Positions 46,502 through 55,513 of a stretch of 64,000 nucleotides of DNA are shown piece after piece; the stretch's first letter is position 1, and every line of letters begins with the position of its first letter. The DNA is from an uncultured Pseudomonadota bacterium (GTDB lineage Bacteria > Pseudomonadota > Gammaproteobacteria > Steroidobacterales > Steroidobacteraceae): assembly GCA_903868595.1 (NCBI GenBank), contig CAIPVV010000008.1:36841-100840 (forward strand), given 5' to 3'. The notes under the pieces are model-generated. The model saw nothing but the letters and a program-made list of their open reading frames with translations, did not search any database and was not told the origin of the DNA. Made by a program: the position numbers and the translations under genes.

Positions 46502-47407
46502 ATGTCGAGATCAAGCTTCCTACTACGCAGTGCCTTTGCCGTCAGCCTACTGACTTGCGCTGCCTCGCTGCACGCCGCCGAGTCCCCGAAAATCACCGCA
46601 GCAACGCTGGTCGAGCGCGCGCTGATCGAGGACCTCCTGGTGGAGTACTACGGGCAACTGGGTTCAGGTCATCACGACTTCAGCTATTGGTTTGCACCCG
46701 ATGGCGTGCTGGATGTTAATGGCGAGGTGGGCCAGGGCAAGGAGGGCATCGAGCGAATCTACCGCGACACGGCCGCGCGTTCTGCCGGCCGCAAGGGGAC
46801 ATTTCGCATGCTGCTCAGCAATGTAAGAATCAGTGTCAACGGCACCGTCGCCACGGCTGACATGATTTGGACAGGACTTAACTCCGAATCAGTGACGGCT
46901 CCGACAACCGTGGTTGAGCAAGGCCGTGAGCACGACGAACTGGTCAAGCTCAACGGCCGGTGGGTATTCAAGCACCGCTGGGTAACCAGTGACGGCGGCA
47001 TGAACTCAGACCTGCTTAAGACCTACAAAAAGCGCTGAGGGGTTTTCATGCTCGATTTCGATGTGTCAAATGGTTACGTGGTGCTGCGGATCATCTGTGG
47101 CGCATTCATGCTGCCCAATGCCTACGCGAAAGTCAGGAACCCTCAGGGATCCGTGGGCTTCTTCCAGAAGGCTGGCTATCCGTTGCCTATGGTGTTCGTG
47201 GTGCTGGCGACGCTGTTCGAGTTTGTGGCTGGCAGCGCGCTGGTCCTGGGTGTCTACACCGCGATTGCCTCAGGGCTGACCGCGGCCTTCATGCTGGTGG
47301 CCACCGTGTCGGATCTAAAGGTTAACAAGGCCTGGATGTGGACCAAGGGCGGCTGCGAGTACCCGCTGTTCTGGTGCATCTGTGCCGCGGTAGTTGCAGC
47401 CAATAGC
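46230..47407 (+). repeat. Intact copy of the NTF2-like/DoxX segment
   Basis: The partner of 17570-18715; similarity includes about 270 bases of upstream non-coding DNA as well as both genes, so the promoter region was duplicated too. Confidence 0.85.
46502..47038 (+). CDS. Exported NTF2/SnoaL-like protein
   Basis: A 178-residue protein with a Sec signal (residues 1-23, ending LHAAE). The mature part is a SnoaL/NTF2-like cone: LVERALIEDLLVEYYGQL, DFSYWFAPDGVLDVNG, IERIYRDTAAR, ISVNGTVATADMIWTG and LNGRWVFKHRWVTSDGG. Such folds serve as small-molecule isomerases, dehydratases or binding modules. The DoxX gene begins nine bases after its stop, so they are co-transcribed. A decayed copy of the same pair is at 17825-18709, suggesting that one dose is enough. 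Confidence 0.85.
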   Translation: MSRSSFLLRSAFAVSLLTCAASLHAAESPKITAATLVERALIEDLLVEYYGQLGSGHHDFSYWFAPDGVLDVNGEVGQGKEGIERIYRDTAARSAGRKGTFRMLLSNVRISVNGTVATADMIWTGLNSESVTAPTTVVEQGREHDELVKLNGRWVFKHRWVTSDGGMNSDLLKTYKKR

Positions 47408-47410
47408 TAG
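47048..47410 (+). CDS. DoxX-family membrane protein
   Basis: A 120-residue protein with four predicted membrane spans. VVLRIICGAFMLPNAYAKV, GFFQKAGYPLPMVFVVLATLFEFVAG and a C-terminal GCEYPLFWCICAAVVA fit the DoxX/DoxD-like family, associated with quinone-linked or thiol redox enzymes in the membrane. Two Cys in the last span (CEY...WCIC) may be redox-active (inference). Pairing with an exported NTF2-like protein suggests a membrane complex, but no enzyme is established. Confidence 0.85.
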   Translation: MLDFDVSNGYVVLRIICGAFMLPNAYAKVRNPQGSVGFFQKAGYPLPMVFVVLATLFEFVAGSALVLGVYTAIASGLTAAFMLVATVSDLKVNKAWMWTKGGCEYPLFWCICAAVVAANS

Positions 47411-47635
47411 GCGGGGCGGCGCTGCACCCCCGCGGGCCTATACAACCTTCGTCGTCGACGGCCTCACGCGGGCGGCCGGCAAGTCACCCGTGTTTGAATC
47501 CAGCGCCGAGACGGACTCGCCTAGGCTGACGGTCTGCAAGCCATCACTGGGGGCGCCAGAAGCCATCTCGCTTCTGGAAAAAAGCCACGCAAAAGACTAG
47601 TGTTAAGCGCTTTCAGACCAAAGAGAAAAACAGTT

Positions 47636-48082
47636 ATGAAACTTAAACTTTTAATGCTCCCCGCACTTTTGACCCTAGCCCTGCCCTTCAGCATTAATGC
47701 CGCTGACAAATCGACCGAGGCAGAGGCACGAGCCTTGCTTGACAAGGCCGTGAGGCTCGTAGGAACCAGCGGCCCACAAAAAGCCTTTGCAGCCTTCAAC
47801 GACCCCAAAGGGGGTTTCCAGCAGAACGATTTGTATGTGTTTTGCTTCGACGCCACAAAAATAGTGGCACACAGGGACAAGAACCGAATTGGCGCCACCG
47901 CTGCGTCGCAGCAGGATATCACTGGTAAGTATTTCGCTTTAGAGATGCTGAAGGTGGCCAAAAACGGTGGGGGCACCGTCGAATACAATTGGCTCAACCC
48001 AACCAGCCAGAAGGTCGAACCGAAAATCTCCTTCATTAAGCCTGTGGGCGATGGGTTTTGCGGCGTGGGCATATATAAATAG
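47636..48082 (+). CDS. Exported single Cache-domain protein
   Basis: A 148-residue protein with Sec signal (residues 1-22, ending NAADK). Body matches the small sCache/Cache_2 domain: EARALLDKAVRLVG, FNDPKGGFQQNDLYVFCFD, NRIGATAASQQDITGKYF, and VEYNWLNPTSQKVEPKISFIKPVGDGFCGVGIY. These free-standing periplasmic modules bind small ligands, and some act with kinases or chemoreceptors that are not found here. The gene is less GC-rich than its neighbours. A terminator-like hairpin follows at 48107, so it is a single-gene transcript. Confidence 0.87.
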   Translation: MKLKLLMLPALLTLALPFSINAADKSTEAEARALLDKAVRLVGTSGPQKAFAAFNDPKGGFQQNDLYVFCFDATKIVAHRDKNRIGATAASQQDITGKYFALEMLKVAKNGGGTVEYNWLNPTSQKVEPKISFIKPVGDGFCGVGIYK

Positions 48083-48106
48083 TTACATCGACTCACCACG
48101 GCTGAG

Positions 48107-48150
48107 CCCAATCTTCCCGGTCTCCTGACGGAGGCCGGGGCTCTTTTGGG
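48107..48150 (+). terminator. Nested hairpin, probable Rho-independent terminator of the Cache gene
   Basis: CCCGGTCTCC pairs with GGAGGCCGGG around TGAC (one G-T wobble), and an outer CCCAA/TTGGG pair closes a larger stem. TCTTTT lies on the 3' side of the inner stem. It is 25 bases after the stop codon. Confidence 0.6.
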
Positions 48151-48761
48151 CACGTTGTCTGCCTAGGGCGTTGAAGCTGCGTCACGCATCCCGGGGAGCC
48201 GGCGCTTCAATGTCGCCAGCATCGCATTGCTCGGCGACACGGGCGCTGGACGGAGGCAAGTAGTCCAGGACTAGTAGGCGCCAAGTTCATGATTGAGGAT
48301 GTCGGAGTGCGTCCGTGCACCTTTTTGAACCTCTTCGAACCCAGGGTGCGCGACTTGTGGGAAGAGGACGAAACGCAGGGCTTTTGCCTTTTTCCGATTC
48401 GGTTTGTCGAGACCGATGTGTTGACGACACTGGATCCGCCCCGATCACGCTACGCTCACTAGGATAGTCTCCGGCAACTGCAAACGTTTGAAAGAATGAG
48501 AGTTCTTGTCTAGACCTGTCGATTTTACCGTCGGATTCACCGGCGGAAAATCTTGTTTCATTGCGGTTGGCGACGATGGATGCCGCACGATTCAATCTAA
48601 CGGGACCGGTGCGCAGTAGCTGTTGTTGGCTACAAACTCGCCATCGCTCTCCAAAACCATACAGAGCCGGCTGCCAGGGTGCGGCCAGCACACTTGCTGC
48701 GCTAGCCGTTCAATCCTGTTAACGGCGGGCAGCAGCGCAGGCGTTGTCGTATGCTCGTCAA
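48151..48761. other. Intergenic stretch, no gene recognised
   Basis: About 610 bases between the Cache and CIA30 genes. A 134-codon minus-strand frame (48287-48691) has no family feature, and its amino-acid content is not convincing. Confidence 0.4.
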
Positions 48762-49205
48762 ATGCAGGAATTCCGGGTAATCAACGACGACGTGATGGGT
48801 GGCCTTTCACGATCGAAGCTGCTGCCCACGGCCACGGGCCTGCTGTTTGAGGGCGAACTCTCACTGTCTAATGACGGTGGATTCGCCTCATTTCGTGCGC
48901 CGCTGCGCTTGCCTCCCGACGTAGTCGCCGTGCAGCTCGCCGTCCGCGGCGACGATCGGCGGTACCGCTTTGTACTGCGTACCGAGGAAAACAGCGACAT
49001 CGCGCAGTACCAGGCGCCATTCGTTGCGCCGCACGCCTGGACGATGCTGCGCTTTGTACCGGAGGATTTCGTCGCGCGCTTCCGGGGCCGGCTCGTGGTG
49101 GCGCCGCCGCTGCAGTTGGCTGATGTCCGGGCCTTCGGTCTGCTCATCGGCGAAGGGCAGTCCGGGCCCTTCCGGGTGGAAATGGAGCTGCCGCGTGCCG
49201 GCTGA
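48762..49205 (+). CDS. CIA30-family protein
   Basis: A 147-residue beta-sandwich protein. FRVINDDVMGGLSRSKL at the start, then FEGELSLSNDGGFASFRAPL, YRFVLRTEENSDIAQYQAPF and FRGRLVVAPPLQLADVRAFGLLIGEGQSGPFRVEM match the CIA30/NDUFAF1-like domain, a galactose-binding-like fold that in bacteria is found in many unrelated genes. No signal peptide. The ATG at 48762 is adopted; a TTG six codons earlier is an alternative. The hydrolase gene starts before its stop, so the two are coupled. Confidence 0.85.
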   Translation: MQEFRVINDDVMGGLSRSKLLPTATGLLFEGELSLSNDGGFASFRAPLRLPPDVVAVQLAVRGDDRRYRFVLRTEENSDIAQYQAPFVAPHAWTMLRFVPEDFVARFRGRLVVAPPLQLADVRAFGLLIGEGQSGPFRVEMELPRAG

Positions 49206-50175
49206 GGTGCAGGTCGTCGACACGGAACTGCAGCCCGCCGTCAGCGGCGAGCGTTTCGATACCCAGGGTTCCGCAGGGCGTGTGGCCTTCTATGTTGCCG
49301 GTTCCGGTCCACCTCTGCTACTCGTCCACAGCGTCAATGCGGCTGCATCCGCGGCGGAAGTCAGGCCGCTACACGAGCATTACCGTGCGTCGCGCACCGT
49401 GTACTCGATCGATCTGCCCGGATTCGGTTCCTCCGAGCGCAGCGACCGCGTTTATTCACCGCGGTTGATGACTGATGCGCTGCTACAACTGCTTGACGCC
49501 ATCGCTGCGCGGGGCCAAGCCGGCCCACTCGACGCGCTGGCCGTGTCCACCGGCTGCGAGTTCCTGGCGAGAGCGGCGTCGGAGTTTCCGGAGCGCTTCC
49601 GCAGCCTCGCCCTCGTGAGCCCGACGGGCCTGCGCGGAATTGTGCCGCGCCGTGGTCCGGCGGGGGCAACGCGGGCGCAGCCGTGGCTGTACCGCGCACT
49701 GAGGGGTCCGGGCTGGGGAGGCGCACTGTATCGCGGCCTGACGCGGCCGGCAGTGATCCGCTACTTCCTCGAACGCACTTGGGGTTCAAAGGCGATCGAC
49801 GAGCGGCTGTGGGCCTATGACGTACTCACCGCGCGGCTTCCGGGCGCCGAGTACGCACCCCTGTACTTCCTTTCAGCCGGCCTGTTCAGCGCCGACATCG
49901 TTTCCGTTTACGAGTCCCTGACGCAGCCGGTCTGGCTTTCGCACGGCGTACGCGGTGACTTTACCGACTATCGAGGTCGTCGCTGGCTCGAGACGCGCGC
50001 CAACTGGCGCTTCTCCGTCTATCCGACTGGCGCCCTGCCGTTCTTCGAACTGCCAGAGCGTTTCATCGCTGACTACGAGGAGTTCATCGGCGCCGGGCTG
50101 CCGCCGGATACTGCTCCGAAGCCGCCCTTCGCAGCACGTTTTTCTCAAAACGGTTCGGCAGTTCCAAAGTTCTAA
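49195..50175 (+). CDS. Alpha/beta hydrolase
   Basis: A 326-residue hydrolase. Oxyanion-hole loop LLLVHSVNAA is unusual (HS instead of HG), the nucleophile is S118 in LAVSTGC, and the family order DLPGFGSSERSDR, LVSPTGLRG, WLSHGVRGDFTDYRG follows. The catalytic acid is probably D in GDFTDY; the last His is not obvious because the C-terminal part reads TGALPFFELPERFIADY. Start is GTG at 49195, with GGAG seven bases upstream, overlapping the CIA30 stop by 11 bases. Substrate unknown, perhaps an ester or a ring-cleavage product. Confidence 0.85.
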   Translation: MPAEVQVVDTELQPAVSGERFDTQGSAGRVAFYVAGSGPPLLLVHSVNAAASAAEVRPLHEHYRASRTVYSIDLPGFGSSERSDRVYSPRLMTDALLQLLDAIAARGQAGPLDALAVSTGCEFLARAASEFPERFRSLALVSPTGLRGIVPRRGPAGATRAQPWLYRALRGPGWGGALYRGLTRPAVIRYFLERTWGSKAIDERLWAYDVLTARLPGAEYAPLYFLSAGLFSADIVSVYESLTQPVWLSHGVRGDFTDYRGRRWLETRANWRFSVYPTGALPFFELPERFIADYEEFIGAGLPPDTAPKPPFAARFSQNGSAVPKF

Positions 50176-50369
50176 ACGCGCTGAACTGCAGGGACCGGAT
50201 GAAAGCCCGCCTTGCAGGTCTACGACTTTGTATTCGATGCCTGTGCCCACGGACAACAGCTGAAGTGCCTGACGGCGAAGCGTCAGGGAGCTGCCTTGTT
50301 ACGGGCCTGGCGCACTGGCATACAGAAAAAACGTCGTCAGGACGCCCACTGCGAGCGAGCACCTACCCA

Positions 50370-52124
50370 TCAGCGCGCCAGGACCTGGACCAGGACACGT
50401 CGCAACCGCGCCAGCGCATCGGCATCAGCAGCCGTACTACGCCAGGCCACGTGCTGATCGGGCCGCACCAGCAACGCGCCGCAATCACGCACTTCACGGG
50501 CCCTGGCCCAGTCGCCCGTAAAGTCCTGCCAAGTCTGGCGCGGACCGATGACGCGGACTGCCAGCTCGATCTGCAGCTCCGCGCCCAGGGCCGCGGCCGC
50601 CTCGGCCCAGGCCTCACCGCCAATACCTGTGAATAGCGTAAAGCGGCCCTTGCCCGCCAGGTCCAACGTCGAACACTTGCGCCCGTCAGCGCTGTGTAAC
50701 CACACGTGCGGCAGACGGGCCCCGGGCCAGGTCGTGGCCTGGTAATGGAGTTCGCGGTCGCGATCGAAGGCCGGCTCCGGCTGCCCGTCATCCGCGATCG
50801 CTGCAGAACGGTAGCGGTGGTTCATTTCCACGCCATGCGCGTCGAACTCGTAGACCTTGGCGGCAATAGCCGCCCGGACCTGCTCGCGCTGCAGCTCCGC
50901 CTCCGGCGTCGCCGTACAGCGCGCATCCATGTTCTGCTGCATCGTTACCGGGTCGACCGAATCCAGCAGCCCAAGAGCCTTGAAGATCGGCCCGAATTCC
51001 TCGATGGACTGGTTGGCGCGCGTAACGATCTGCTTGGCAATACTCGCACGCTCGGCATTGTAGCTGTCTAGGAGTCGCTCGCCCGCTTGCCCCTTCAGCA
51101 CCATCGCCAGCTTCCACGCTAAGTTGAAGGCATCCTGGATGGACGTGTTGGAGCCGAGCCCGTTCGACGGCGGGTGCCGGTGGATGGCATCGCCCAAACA
51201 GAACACGCGCCCCTTCGACAACTCGGTCGCATACCTGTTGTTGACGGTCCAGGTCGACACAGATTGCAGTTCCACCGCGAGCGTGGGGTCACCCACCAAG
51301 TCACGTACGACCTTCAGCGCAAAAGCCTCGTCCACCTTGGGAGCAGGCTGCGTAATGTCATAGCCCCACACCACCAGCCACTCGTTCCAGCGCCGGACCA
51401 TGCGCACCAGCCCCATGCCGATGCCGCCCACGTTTGACCCCGGCTGAAGCACCCAATAGAGCACCGACGGCCGATGCGCCACAAACCGCGTCAGGTCTGC
51501 CTTGAAGAGGATATTGATGGATCCCGCAACGCCCATTATTCCGGCGAAGGGCAGGCCGGCATGTTCCGCGACTTTGGAATTGCCGCCATCGGCACCGACG
51601 AGGTATGCCGATCGAACGGTGAAGGTCTTGCCGGAAAGACGGTCCAGCAGGGTGGTCGTGACACCCTGCGGGTCCTGCGCATGGCTGACGTACTGGGTCG
51701 ACATGCGCGCCTGGCTACCCCGCGAACAGGCCGTCTTGAACAGCAGCGGCTCCATGAAGGTCTGGGGCAGGTCGTTCATGAGCGTGGGCGAGGACAGCAG
51801 GTGCTCGGCTTTGGACAGCGGATGCGTCCCCCAGGTCTGCAGTCGCCCGATCTCCTCACCGGCCAGCGACGTACAAAACACATTGTTGCCCATCATCTCC
51901 TGCGGGCTGGCATGCAGGTAGGCTTCGGCCTCCACTTCCGGACCCAGGTCGCGCAGCACTTCCATAGTGCGCTGGTTGGTGATGTGGGCACGGGGGGTAT
52001 TGGCCAACCAGCGGTGGCGATTCACGACGAGGTGATCGATGCCGTAGCTGGCGAGCAACGCCGCAGTCGCAGAGCCTGCGGGCCCTGTACCGATGACCAG
52101 GACCTGGGTATTGATATCAGCCAT
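50370..52124 (-). CDS. TfdB-like FAD-dependent phenol hydroxylase
   Basis: A 584-residue class A flavin monooxygenase with strong likeness to 2,4-dichlorophenol 6-monooxygenase. FAD motif VLVIGTGPAGSATAALLASYG, DG motif VGADGGNSKVAEHAGL, and the very characteristic GDAIHRHPPSNGLGSNTSIQ with DAFNLAWKL. A Trx-like C-terminal domain (DLAGKGRFTLFTGIG to LLVRPDQHVAWR) is present. It should ortho-hydroxylate phenols using NADPH. A TetR regulator lies 670 bases upstream, on the same strand. Substrate specificity is not shown; chlorophenols are only one option. Length and motifs indicate a complete enzyme. Confidence 0.92.
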   Translation of the reverse strand: MADINTQVLVIGTGPAGSATAALLASYGIDHLVVNRHRWLANTPRAHITNQRTMEVLRDLGPEVEAEAYLHASPQEMMGNNVFCTSLAGEEIGRLQTWGTHPLSKAEHLLSSPTLMNDLPQTFMEPLLFKTACSRGSQARMSTQYVSHAQDPQGVTTTLLDRLSGKTFTVRSAYLVGADGGNSKVAEHAGLPFAGIMGVAGSINILFKADLTRFVAHRPSVLYWVLQPGSNVGGIGMGLVRMVRRWNEWLVVWGYDITQPAPKVDEAFALKVVRDLVGDPTLAVELQSVSTWTVNNRYATELSKGRVFCLGDAIHRHPPSNGLGSNTSIQDAFNLAWKLAMVLKGQAGERLLDSYNAERASIAKQIVTRANQSIEEFGPIFKALGLLDSVDPVTMQQNMDARCTATPEAELQREQVRAAIAAKVYEFDAHGVEMNHRYRSAAIADDGQPEPAFDRDRELHYQATTWPGARLPHVWLHSADGRKCSTLDLAGKGRFTLFTGIGGEAWAEAAAALGAELQIELAVRVIGPRQTWQDFTGDWARAREVRDCGALLVRPDQHVAWRSTAADADALARLRRVLVQVLAR

Positions 52125-52795
52125 GATGTTCCCGTTTGCTGTGCAGCCTGATAGATGATGGGAAAAATAACAGACGGCGCCTGCCTAGGAGGCGGTATGT
52201 GGAAAACAGGTCGATCTAGAGCATCCGTTAAGCCGAAGGCCGCATGCCCAGGCAATTTGCCCTGGCGGGCAGAACCGCCCAGACCCTGGCCGAACGCCAG
52301 CCCCGGTACAGGACCCAGGACCTTTCGCCAGGTCCACAGGCGGCCGTGATCGGAATAAAGGTCCGCAGAAAATTGCTGCAGGTCAGAGGCCTCAAGAGGC
52401 TGCGCGACACCTGTTGCGGCAACGGCAAGCGTTGCCGCGCGGCTGAGGCCCCTGACCTCGGTCACGATGCGCATCGCGCAGATATCGGGCGGAACGTCAA
52501 CCCAGTGCGTTCAACGCGCGGGCGCAAAGTCGATCGTCTCGATGGCATTCAGGGTAGACGGACCAAGGGCGACGGCCCTCGTGCGTCAGCCCCACGCTCG
52601 TCACGGGCCGCAGCGTGTCGGCCGCTGCCTGCGGCACTTCGTCCAGGATGTTCACACCCAGGCACGGAAAAACCAAACCTCGCGCAACTGAAGCAGGGGT
52701 TAATTCGAGCTGACTTCAGCAGCGAGCACTCCTCCTTCTGAAAGAAAGTAAGGTCCACCCGACATTTTAAATATTCCGAGCGTTCGTGATGCGTC
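52125..52795. other. Intergenic stretch with unidentified protein-like remnants
   Basis: About 670 bases between hydroxylase start and TetR stop. On the minus strand a piece reading NILDEVPQAAADTLRPVTSV near 52620 followed in another frame by a natural-looking stretch (AMRIVTEVRGLSRAATL) suggests a broken gene. I cannot name it. Confidence 0.35.
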
Positions 52796-53494
52796 CTATC
52801 GGGTAGGGGCACTATTTTTCAGGATGTCACCGATTAGGCCGATGGATGGCAACGACAACTCAGGGATCGGCATCTCGACCGCCCTCTCCGCTGCACCGCG
52901 ACCCATGCCGAGAGAAACGAGAATACGGATTGTGATCTGCTCCGCGTAGTCCGGCCTTTCCTGCCCCCGCAGCATGGTCGCCAGACCACCGAGCATTGGC
53001 CCAATGATCAGATTCGAAGCAACCGACCTGGGCATGTCCTCGAAGACACCCTTCGCTGTTGCCAACTGGATATCCCGATCGAGAAAGCCCAGGAATGTCG
53101 GCGCGGAGAGCGAAATGGGCCAACCCGATTGGACCATCAATTTTCCAAAGAGCGGCATACTGGAACCAAGATGCAGCACCAATCTGGTACCCGTTGCCAC
53201 CCGTAGGGCTGGGTCCGGAATTCGAGAAATACGGAGATCCGCTAACGGTGCAAGCTCTTCGGCCAGCGTCTCGAAAAGCGTGGAATAGACTTGGCTGAGT
53301 GAATCAAAATACCTATAAAACGTGCCTCTAGAGACGTTCTCTTGACTGATCAGATCAGTTACCGAGATATCGCTTATCTGCCTTTTTGACAGGACCTGCA
53401 GGGCAGCTAAAAGTAAACGTCGCTGCATCGCTGCGCGTCGCTGCGCGGCAACCCGCGGACGATGATCAGCGGTCTTTTTTTCGCTTCCAGTCAT
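52796..53494 (-). CDS. TetR-family transcriptional regulator
   Basis: A 232-residue regulator. The helix-turn-helix is at about residues 25-70 (RRLLLAALQVLSKRQISDISV then SQENVSRGTFYRYFDS), with the conserved TFYRYF. The ligand-binding helical domain follows. It is divergent from the exported YHYH gene and upstream of the hydroxylase at 50370 on the same strand, so either could be its target. The ATG start at 53494 is unambiguous. Ligand unknown. Confidence 0.9.
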   Translation of the reverse strand: MTGSEKKTADHRPRVAAQRRAAMQRRLLLAALQVLSKRQISDISVTDLISQENVSRGTFYRYFDSLSQVYSTLFETLAEELAPLADLRISRIPDPALRVATGTRLVLHLGSSMPLFGKLMVQSGWPISLSAPTFLGFLDRDIQLATAKGVFEDMPRSVASNLIIGPMLGGLATMLRGQERPDYAEQITIRILVSLGMGRGAAERAVEMPIPELSLPSIGLIGDILKNSAPTR

Positions 53495-53637
53495 GGTCGG
53501 CCGACGGTACCCCTGCCTTAACCGAACCCGAATTTGCCGTTTGGCATCGCGATACAGGCGAGCGCCTGCCTTCGGGCGCTCATTAGAGCACTTTTTGTCC
53601 TCGTTTTAATTTGACATAAAGAAAGCAGTTTAGTGCC

Positions 53638-53665
53638 TTGAACCTCGTTTTTTACTGATAATAAT
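53638..53665 (+). promoter_or_regulatory. Candidate sigma-70-like promoter for the YHYH gene
   Basis: TTGAAC at 53638 and AATAAT at 53660 are 16 bases apart, in an AT-rich region 75 bases before the ATG. A TTGACA at 53611 has no good -10. Spacing is a base short of ideal. Confidence 0.35.
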
Positions 53666-53739
53666 CACGTGTGTATTATGAAGATATCAGAGGGTACTGG
53701 CTCCCAGTGCTTGCTACTTTTTTATCCACGGGGTCTCAC

Positions 53740-54807
53740 ATGAATTCGCACCTGTCGCGAGTGACCAGCTTCATTTCCGCAGTTGGCACTTGCCTGCTTA
53801 TGGGCACGCCACTGGCCATGGCTGACCCAAGGGACGAGCGCAGCGCTGGCGCGCCAGCATTCTTCGTCACAGCAGGCACCGGTACGGGAATCAACACGGC
53901 AGCCAGAAATACACAATTTCTGTGTATCGCCGCAATTCCCACTCAAACCACCGCGATCACCCTCACCACGCCAAAGACTCCGTGGGTTGAGGGTCAAAGG
54001 GTGCTCCCCTCCAAAATTCCATTTGTCGAAGGAGCGGTTGACTGGCAGAAGGTTCCCAACGCAAGGCCGGAGTTCAATACCTGGGTTCAAGGCGGGATCC
54101 GCCACTTCAAAGGCAACGGAATCCCCAACCATCCAACGGGCATCTTCCCTGTTCAACCCAATACCGGAGCGTATCCGTACTATGCGGAAGCGCCTGCGGA
54201 TGGGTATTCCAGCGCGGCTGCGATTCCGATTGGCCCTTATGACCTCGACGTATCAGTTCCCGCAAATCCGGTTTATTCGGATACACCGACCTGTATCAAT
54301 GATTTGTTGATCGGCGTCGTCACGCAGACTGGAGCCGTTTGGCACGCAAACATAGCTTACGCCGGGGTATGGGTTGATCCGATTGCAGCGCTACCGGTCG
54401 ATAAATGCTGGGGCCACCCGTACAACACCGTCTACCACTACCATGGCTACTCGTGGAAATGCTTTCCCCGTCAGGGCGAGAGTCATGAGCACTCGCCGCT
54501 GTTCGGATACGCAATGGATGGCTTTGGCGTGTACGGCCCGCGCGGCGAGGGCGGCAAGCTGCTGAAGAACGAAGATCTGGACGAGTGTCACGGACACTTT
54601 GGTCCGATCGAGTGGGACGGCCAGTGGAGAGACATGTACCACTACCACGTCAACAATGAATATCCCTACGGCCCAGGGTGCTACCGGGGAAAAACTGGCA
54701 CTGTTGCAAGCCAGACCAAACATTCACACGGCTTCCCTAAGAATGGTGAATTGCCGCCTGTTGACGAAGCGCCTTCAACAGACCATCACGGCAACATGTT
54801 GCGTTAA
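53740..54807 (+). CDS. Exported YHYH-domain protein
   Basis: A 355-residue exported protein with a Sec signal (residues 1-27, ending LAMAD). It contains two copies of the name-giving motif: YHYHGYSWKCF and, later, MYHYHVNNEYPYGPGCYRG. Between them HEHSPLFGYAMDGFGVYGPRGE and DECHGHFGP match the YHYH domain, rich in His, Tyr and paired Cys, as if it binds a metal. Function in bacteria is unknown; homologues occur next to oxidases and in marine bacteria. An AT-rich 245-base intergenic region separates it from the divergent TetR gene. ATG at 53740. Confidence 0.87.
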   Translation: MNSHLSRVTSFISAVGTCLLMGTPLAMADPRDERSAGAPAFFVTAGTGTGINTAARNTQFLCIAAIPTQTTAITLTTPKTPWVEGQRVLPSKIPFVEGAVDWQKVPNARPEFNTWVQGGIRHFKGNGIPNHPTGIFPVQPNTGAYPYYAEAPADGYSSAAAIPIGPYDLDVSVPANPVYSDTPTCINDLLIGVVTQTGAVWHANIAYAGVWVDPIAALPVDKCWGHPYNTVYHYHGYSWKCFPRQGESHEHSPLFGYAMDGFGVYGPRGEGGKLLKNEDLDECHGHFGPIEWDGQWRDMYHYHVNNEYPYGPGCYRGKTGTVASQTKHSHGFPKNGELPPVDEAPSTDHHGNMLR

Positions 54808-55005
54808 GCAAAGTGCCCCCCTGATGCTCTGCTCCAGGACCAACTTCGGTGAGCAAAGCATCAGGGGTTATGATTTGCGGCCAAGGGGCGCGAGGGTGCC
54901 CTTCACCGCGTTCGAAGTGCAGCGCGATCAGATGTCTGGCAGCGCGAGAGTCTGCTATTTTTGCATTGAGCCCAAGGCGCGGACAACGCAGAAAGGAATA
55001 GCCGA

Positions 55006-55458
55006 GTGGATGCAGCAGAAAACAAAGTGCCCCCGGCCGCAGCCTGGTTGGGTGGACTCGGCGCCCTGCCGTTTATTGGGCTTGCTGGCTCACTACCCTT
55101 CCTCGTAGACGCACCAAGGGTTTTCGCTGCCCATGCACTGGCGGCCTACGGTGCGACGATCCTCTCGTTTCTGGGCGGCATCCAGTGGGGCCTTGCGATA
55201 GGACCCGCTCGCGCCAGCTACAACCCCAATGTCCTGACCCGCTTGATTGTCAGCGTCTTCCCTTCATTGGTTGCATGGACCGCGCTTCTGAGTGCAGAGA
55301 CCATCGGGCTCTATCTACTGGCCACGGCGGTCGTGGCAATGCTTTGGGTAGACCTGCGGGCAACACGCGCCGGCCATGCCCCGCGGTGGTATCCAAAGCT
55401 GCGTATCCCGCTCAGTTGCGTGGTGATCGCAGCTCTGCTATTCGGAGCAATGGCTTAG
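55006..55458 (+). CDS. DUF3429-family membrane protein
   Basis: A 150-residue protein with four to five hydrophobic spans. AAAWLGGLGALPFIGLAG, YGATILSFLGGIQWGLAI and the final PKLRIPLSCVVIAALLFG match DUF3429, small inner-membrane proteins of unknown function. GTG start at 55006 is supported by AAAGGA eight bases upstream. Single gene. Confidence 0.87.
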   Translation: MDAAENKVPPAAAWLGGLGALPFIGLAGSLPFLVDAPRVFAAHALAAYGATILSFLGGIQWGLAIGPARASYNPNVLTRLIVSVFPSLVAWTALLSAETIGLYLLATAVVAMLWVDLRATRAGHAPRWYPKLRIPLSCVVIAALLFGAMA

Positions 55459-55513
55459 AAGAACGGGATCCATGTACGTCGCGGAACTAACCAGTTAGCT
55501 GCAACCGGGTTAC

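Noticed and set aside
48287..48691. 134-codon minus-strand frame
   Set aside because: No motif, no ribosome site and unconvincing amino-acid content.
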